DNA from: a virus
Virus record (IMG/VR): IMGVR_UViG_3300027743_000086
Span: 1 to 24,366 of that record
Length of the DNA: 24,366 nucleotides
Direction: 5' to 3' (one strand)
Below, in pieces: positions 20,207 to 24,366 of the stretch. Position 1 is the first letter of the stretch; each line of letters opens with the position of its first letter. A model generated the notes under the pieces. The model ran no database searches. It saw only the letters and a list, made by a program, of their open reading frames with translations, and was not told where the DNA came from. A program made the translations under genes and the position numbers.

Positions 20207-22072
20207 CTAGTTGCCGCCGTTGCTCTTTTTCGCCGGGGCCGCCTGCCCCTCCGCCATCATCATCTGGCCCGCGGGGATCGTGTAGGTCGCGCCGCTCACG
20301 TACCGCGCCGCGCCGCCGATCGCCTTCAGCCACGTAATGAACCACTCCGCACGCAGCCCCACGCAGTTGTTCTGCCACAGCGACACGAACACGGTCGTGG
20401 CATCGGCCGGATCCATCGGGGCGTCGTTCATCTGCAACGAGGCTTCGCGGCTGACGTCGATCGTGATCCCGCCGTCGTCGGCATACAGCACCATCTCGGG
20501 GACCAGCGCGACGATGTTCGTGCCGGCCGCGCCGCTGGTGACGATCTTCATGCCGTTGACCGTGCCGCCGGCGGAGGTCAGATTCGGGAACAGCGGGGCG
20601 CCGGCCGCGTTCTTCTGGAACGACAACACCAGCGCATTCGACGGCGACATGATGTAGGTCAGGTTCTGGATCGGCATGTTGATCGTCGTGAAGGCGTTCG
20701 CCAGCGCGACGAGGTCGCCGAGCGGCCCGACCGACGTGATCGCCGACGTGCCGTTCGTGATCGACGCGGGCGAGACGTTCGCCACAGCCGCCTTGCTGGG
20801 ATCGATGAACGCCGCATCCACGAACGCGGTGATCCCCGCGATCATGTCGGCCTTGACGATGTCCTCCGCCGACGGGCTGGACAACCGCGCCAATTCCTCG
20901 GTGATGACCACGATGCCGGCCGTCTTGTGGTACGGGACGGTCAGCGAGCTGAAGGCGAGCTTGGTGACCGGCTTGGGCTTCTGTTCCCCGACCCACCCGT
21001 ACGACCCGCCCAGCGATTGCGCCGGCACTTTGCAATTGAACGGCACCTTGCGAAGGCCGGTGATCTGGCCGATGGCCGTCTTCGGCCGGAGCAGGGCGAC
21101 GAAGTCATCGACGATCTTCGGTTGCATCAGCGGGCCGGCCCACGTGGCGTCCGTCGTGGTCCCCGGCGCCACGGCGGCTTTGAGGAACATCGCCACCTCC
21201 GGGCTATCCGGCCAGCGCGCCTCCGCGTACATCGCCGCTTCGTGATCGTTGCCGTGTTTGATGACCTTCGCGCAGAAGGCGCGGACGAAGAGATTCCCGG
21301 GCGGCACGGTGGGCGTCACGCGGATGCTGCTGTACGCCTTCGTCTGCGTCGCCGGCGTGGGCGTGACGAGCGGCACGGCGGCGGCCTTGTTCAGTTCGGC
21401 GGCGGCCTGCAAGCGCGTCACATGCCCATCGATCCCCGTGACGCGGCCGGCCAGCTCGTCGTACTCCTTCTGCTGGATGTCGGTCAGCGTCTTCTCCGGC
21501 GAGAACATTTCGTTCATGCGGGCCACCAGCGGCGCGCGTTCGTCGGTCCAGTGCGTGATCTGTTCGTGAATGGTCGCCATAGGTTTCGTGTCCGGGGAAG
21601 CGGCTTTATAGGTGGTGATCGTGGCGTCGGCATTCGCCGGCACGGTGACCAGGGACAGCTCGAGGAATTCCGTCTTGAGAAAGTCACAGCCGCCGAAGGT
21701 GTTCGGCTTGATGGATTCGCGCAGCGCGCGATAGCCGGGCGAGACGGCTTTGAACAGCCGGGCCTTGATGGCCTGCCAGGCGCCGTCGACGCGGTCCTTC
21801 AGCGGGCCGGGGTCGGCAATCGCCGGGAGCGAGGCAGTAAACGGAATCCCGTCCGCGGTCGGCGTCCCGAAGGTGACTTCGCCGATCGGGAGATTCTTGT
21901 CATGGCTGAGCAAGAGCGGGACGGGATTCGTGAACGTCGCGCCGAGCGGATCGATCACGTCGCCCGAGCGATCCGGGCGCGGGGTCGAGGCGATCCCCGT
22001 GATGATCCGCTGGTCGTCGTCGACGGCTTTGATCGTGAAATCGGTGAGGTCGCCGGTGCGATCGGTCTGCAC
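20207..22072 (-). CDS. Fused prohead protease / HK97-type major capsid protein
   Basis: This is a single 621-residue frame. Residues about 10-155 are an S78 prohead protease with candidate catalytic H57 (LLLSHDKNLPIG) and S140 (EFLELSLVTVPANADA). Residues about 165-230 form a helical delta-domain-like scaffold (IHEQITHWTDERAPLVARMN). From about 240 an HK97 capsid fold follows (PPGNLFVRAFCAKVIKHGND, AGIVVITEELARLSSPSAED, LTYIMSPSNALVLSFQKNAA). The first codon is GTG 22072. An internal ATG at 21580 (M165) begins MATIHEQITHW like a stand-alone capsid and could supply extra capsid subunits. Self-cleavage after assembly would remove the protease. Confidence 0.9.
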   Translation of the reverse strand: MQTDRTGDLTDFTIKAVDDDQRIITGIASTPRPDRSGDVIDPLGATFTNPVPLLLSHDKNLPIGEVTFGTPTADGIPFTASLPAIADPGPLKDRVDGAWQAIKARLFKAVSPGYRALRESIKPNTFGGCDFLKTEFLELSLVTVPANADATITTYKAASPDTKPMATIHEQITHWTDERAPLVARMNEMFSPEKTLTDIQQKEYDELAGRVTGIDGHVTRLQAAAELNKAAAVPLVTPTPATQTKAYSSIRVTPTVPPGNLFVRAFCAKVIKHGNDHEAAMYAEARWPDSPEVAMFLKAAVAPGTTTDATWAGPLMQPKIVDDFVALLRPKTAIGQITGLRKVPFNCKVPAQSLGGSYGWVGEQKPKPVTKLAFSSLTVPYHKTAGIVVITEELARLSSPSAEDIVKADMIAGITAFVDAAFIDPSKAAVANVSPASITNGTSAITSVGPLGDLVALANAFTTINMPIQNLTYIMSPSNALVLSFQKNAAGAPLFPNLTSAGGTVNGMKIVTSGAAGTNIVALVPEMVLYADDGGITIDVSREASLQMNDAPMDPADATTVFVSLWQNNCVGLRAEWFITWLKAIGGAARYVSGATYTIPAGQMMMAEGQAAPAKKSNGGN

Positions 22073-22105
22073 GGCTGACGACGGTACCGGGGTACCCGCA
22101 GCCGT
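22071..22105. promoter_or_regulatory. Nested inverted repeat over the capsid start
   Basis: ACGGCTG (22071-22077) pairs with CAGCCGT (22099-22105), and between them GGTACCGGGGTACC can pair as a five-base inner stem. The outer stem contains the GTG start of the protease-capsid gene and lies just after the ribbon-helix-helix stop. It could be an mRNA hairpin controlling capsid translation, or an operator for the neighbouring ribbon-helix-helix protein. Confidence 0.5.
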
Positions 22106-22107
22106 GT

Positions 22108-22293
22108 CTAGGGTTTGGACGGAGCGCGCATCGTCGCCTCCTTCAGCACATGCCGCACATATTCCGGCACGGTCATCCGATCGCGTCGGGCCGCGGCATA
22201 CGTCGAGTCATACAAGGCGCCCGGCATCGTGAGATGCATTTCATACGACGGCGGCCGGGGCGCCGGTGGGCGGGGCTTCTCGGGTGGCGTCAT
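22108..22293 (-). CDS. Ribbon-helix-helix-type small protein
   Basis: This 61-residue protein has a Pro-rich N-terminus (PPEKPRPPAPRPPSYEM), then YEMHLTMPGALYDSTYAAAR and MTVPEYVRHVLKEA, which match the strand-helix-helix order of Arc/MetJ-type DNA-binding proteins. AAAGGG lies 8 bases before ATG 22291-22293, and the gene starts 12 bp after the large terminase. It may repress or tune late genes; the adjacent inverted repeat is a candidate target. Confidence 0.6.
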   Translation of the reverse strand: MTPPEKPRPPAPRPPSYEMHLTMPGALYDSTYAAARRDRMTVPEYVRHVLKEATMRAPSKP

Positions 22294-22305
22294 AGCGGAT
22301 GCCCT

Positions 22306-23808
22306 TTAGGTGTACACGTGAAAATGCTGCCGCGGCGCGGACGTGTGCCGCTCCATCATGTCGATCGCGAGAATCAGCGCCACGACGCCATCGATGCGCT
22401 GCGTCGACAGCCGCTTGCTGGGCTTCAGGTTGCCGGCGGCGTCGCTTTCCACCGCGACGTTGGACACATTCCACGACAGCACCGGATCGCCGTCGTGGCG
22501 GAGCTGCCGCCCGAGGATGGCCTTCTCGAGCGACTTGGTCGGGGACGACAACGCGGCGAACCCTTGCCGGATCGGCAGACAGGTGAACCCGTCTTGCGCC
22601 TTCAGCCGTTCGACCAGGTCGGTGGCATTCCAGGGGTCGTACCCGATCGCGTGGACGTCGTACCGATCATCCCAGTCACGGAGCGTCGCCCGGATGGCCT
22701 CGTAGTCAATCACGTTGCCCGGGGTGAGCGTCAGCCGGCCGTCCGCGGCCCAGCGGTCATACGGCACGCGGTCGCGCCGGATGCGGTCCTGGAGGCCGTC
22801 GGCCGGTAAGAAGAAGTGACAGGTCAGGTCATACCCCTCACCGCCCGGGAACACCGCGCACAGCGCCGTGAGGTCAGTGGTGGTGGACAGATCCATGCCG
22901 ACATAGCAGCGCCGGCCCTCGAGCGCGGCCCGCGGCGCGAAGCAGGCTTCCCACGCGGGCAGTTGAATCCAGCGGGCGTCTTGTTCGGTCCACTGGTTGA
23001 GGTACAGCCGGCGAAACACGTTCTCTTGCGCCGGAATCGCTTGCGCCCGCTTCGCCGCGATCCGCATGTCCTCGAGCGACCGGAAATCGCCTAAGGCGGG
23101 ATTGGCCTTCCGCCACACGGCTTCCTTGCGCCAGTCGGCGTCGGCCGGCGCCTCGTAAATCACGGGCAGGAAGGACGGATCCAGGTCGGGGTTCTCGGCG
23201 ACGCGTTTCCCGTGGCTGTACAGTTCCCACAGGATCGAATGGCGATCGAAGCCGGCCGTCGAGATGACCAGCATCAGGGGATTCTCGCGGGCGCCCATCG
23301 ACGTCGAGAGCACGTCGTACAGCTCGCGCGTGGGCGCGGCGTGCAGCTCGTCGTACACCACCATCGACGCATTGAACCCGTGCTTGCTGTACGCCTCCGC
23401 GCTGATGGCGCGGTAGAACGACCCGCTGGGGCGATGCACGATCCGCTTCTGCGAATCGACGATGTCGCACTGCGCGAGCAGGTACGGCTCCTGGCGGATC
23501 ATCTGCGCGGCCACCGCGAAGCAGAGGCCCGCCTGATCCTTGTCGGCCGCCGCACTGTAGACTTCGGCGCCCCGTTCGCCGTCGCCGAGCAGGCCATACA
23601 GCGCGATCGCCGCGGCCAGTTCCGTCTTGCCGTTCTTCCGCGGCAGCATCAGCAGCGCCGTGCGGTACTGGCGCCGGCCGTCGCGCCGCACGCGGAACAG
23701 CTTCCGCACGATGCGTTCCTGCCACGGGCGCATGGCGAACGACTGGCCGGCGAAGGCGCCCTTCGTGTGCGACAGGTTGTTGATGAACTGCACAGCGCGC
23801 GGCGTCAT
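22306..23808 (-). CDS. terL: Terminase large subunit
   Basis: The 500 residues comprise an N-terminal ATPase and a C-terminal nuclease. Walker A is LPRKNGKTE (K61, T62), Walker B is MVVYDE (D153, E154) and the coupling motif is ISTAG (182-186). The nuclease acids are likely D306 (YVGMDLSTTTDLT), D391 (GYDPW) and D473 (RIDGVVALILA). This belongs to the Terminase_1 type that pairs with P27-like small subunits and serves HK97-like siphophages. Its ATG overlaps the stop of the small membrane ORF as ATGA, indicating coupled translation. Confidence 0.95.
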   Translation of the reverse strand: MTPRAVQFINNLSHTKGAFAGQSFAMRPWQERIVRKLFRVRRDGRRQYRTALLMLPRKNGKTELAAAIALYGLLGDGERGAEVYSAAADKDQAGLCFAVAAQMIRQEPYLLAQCDIVDSQKRIVHRPSGSFYRAISAEAYSKHGFNASMVVYDELHAAPTRELYDVLSTSMGARENPLMLVISTAGFDRHSILWELYSHGKRVAENPDLDPSFLPVIYEAPADADWRKEAVWRKANPALGDFRSLEDMRIAAKRAQAIPAQENVFRRLYLNQWTEQDARWIQLPAWEACFAPRAALEGRRCYVGMDLSTTTDLTALCAVFPGGEGYDLTCHFFLPADGLQDRIRRDRVPYDRWAADGRLTLTPGNVIDYEAIRATLRDWDDRYDVHAIGYDPWNATDLVERLKAQDGFTCLPIRQGFAALSSPTKSLEKAILGRQLRHDGDPVLSWNVSNVAVESDAAGNLKPSKRLSTQRIDGVVALILAIDMMERHTSAPRQHFHVYT

Positions 23809-23906
23809 TTCCGTTTCGCGAGTTCCCGCAAGGCGATGCAGATGAGGACGACGAGCGCGGCCAGCGCGATGAGCGCGATCACCGCGCGCCGATCACCCCA
23901 TCCCAT
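23805..23906 (-). CDS. 33-residue single-pass membrane peptide between terS and terL
   Basis: The frame encodes MGWGDRRAVIALIALAALVV followed by LICIALRELAKRK, a single hydrophobic helix with basic ends. It overlaps the small terminase end by 28 bp and shares ATGA with the large terminase start, so its translation would feed ribosomes into terL. No strong ribosome-binding site is visible. It may be a real membrane peptide or only a coupling ORF. Confidence 0.4.
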   Translation of the reverse strand: MGWGDRRAVIALIALAALVVLICIALRELAKRK

Positions 23907-24319
23907 TTGTTGTCGGGTTCCGCGGCTTTCGGCACGGTGATCCGCGCCCGCGACACCGGCTCGAGGCCGAAGAGCGCGTAATACGGCCGGATCATGGGCG
24001 CAAAGTCCTTCTCGAGCTTCAGCGCCGCGTCCCACTCGCCCACCGTCTTCAGCACGCTGGCGCGGTCGAGGGACGCCTGCAGCTCGCACAGCGTGCGGAA
24101 CGGCCGCACATCGGCCGCTGTCAGGGTGCCCATATGGAGGCAAATCGGCGCTAACTCGTCCCAGATGGCCGCGGCACTGGCCGACAACCCCTCGGGCTTG
24201 ACCACCTCACCCGGCGGCGGCGTGGGTTCCTTGGTATTGAGCTTCCGCTGGCCCGGATTGCCCCGCAATACCTTGAGCGCGGTGGGTTGCGGCCGGCGTC
24301 CCGAATTGGAATTGCCCAT
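23879..24319 (-). CDS. terS: Terminase small subunit (P27 family)
   Basis: This 146-residue protein has the family signature N-terminus (MGNSNSGRRPQPTALKVLRG, then NPGQRKLN), the conserved Pro-rich PTPPPGEVVKPEGLS linker, and SASAAAIWDELAPICLHMGT leading into LTAADVRPFRTLCELQASLD. Small terminases of this kind recognise the packaging site and load the large subunit. It is the first late gene in the window; only 47 bp precede it, so the promoter or packaging site lies near or beyond the right edge. Confidence 0.9.
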   Translation of the reverse strand: MGNSNSGRRPQPTALKVLRGNPGQRKLNTKEPTPPPGEVVKPEGLSASAAAIWDELAPICLHMGTLTAADVRPFRTLCELQASLDRASVLKTVGEWDAALKLEKDFAPMIRPYYALFGLEPVSRARITVPKAAEPDNKWDGVIGAR

Positions 24320-24366
24320 AATTCAGGCCGGAAATCGAGCGTTTTGCGCAGAATGTTGCGCGGGGG
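24320..24366. other. Right-edge leader of terS
   Basis: The plus strand shows TTGCGC repeated with a 12-bp period (TTGCGCAGAATGTTGCGC). No ribosome-binding site for terS is visible. A packaging signal is possible here but cannot be supported further. Confidence 0.25.

Noticed and set aside
19970-22078. A 702-codon plus-strand frame opposite portal and capsid
   Set aside because: It is Arg-rich with no motifs. Portal and protease-capsid on the minus strand are unmistakable.

Overview
The window reads as most or all of the genome of a temperate siphophage with an HK97-type capsid and a long tail. The DNA is GC-rich and nearly every gene lies on the minus strand in one transcriptional direction. 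The host cannot be named from the sequence. The only host-related clue is the 3' part of a tRNA-Leu(UAA) gene beside the integrase, and the composition would fit an uncultured high-GC bacterium.

Read in the direction of transcription (right to left), the late genes come first: P27-type small terminase (24319), a tiny membrane protein, large terminase, a ribbon-helix-helix protein, a fused prohead protease/major capsid protein, portal, gp6-like connector, head-tail joining protein, tail terminator, a small zinc ribbon, two tandem tail-tube paralogues, the G/GT tail-assembly chaperones joined by a -1 frameshift on A9, a gp10-like protein, a short tape measure, a 1162-residue tail-hub protein swollen by tandem repeats, a small tail-tip protein and a glycoside-hydrolase-like protein (ending at 7904).

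The lysogeny module (about 6000-7900) holds one plus-strand zinc-ribbon gene, a divergent promoter region, an excisionase-like gene and a tyrosine integrase whose stop lies 5 bp from the tRNA-Leu fragment. The fragment sits among direct and inverted repeats and looks like attP.

The early genes continue left of the att site (5958 to 170): an unknown protein, an HNH/SF2-helicase fusion, a DNA-binding-like protein, a putative single-strand annealing protein, a DUF1376-type replication protein carrying an iteron-like repeat, a helicase-loader-like protein, small proteins, a two-pass membrane protein and an HNH endonuclease. Replication and packaging genes are complementary and lie on opposite sides of the att site, and the HNH gene at the left edge would sit just upstream of the terminase if the ends were joined. 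This is what a free (circular or permuted) phage genome of about 24 kb would look like, rather than a prophage with host flanks.

I did not recognise an endolysin, a classical CI-like repressor, a DNA polymerase or a replicative helicase of DnaB type.
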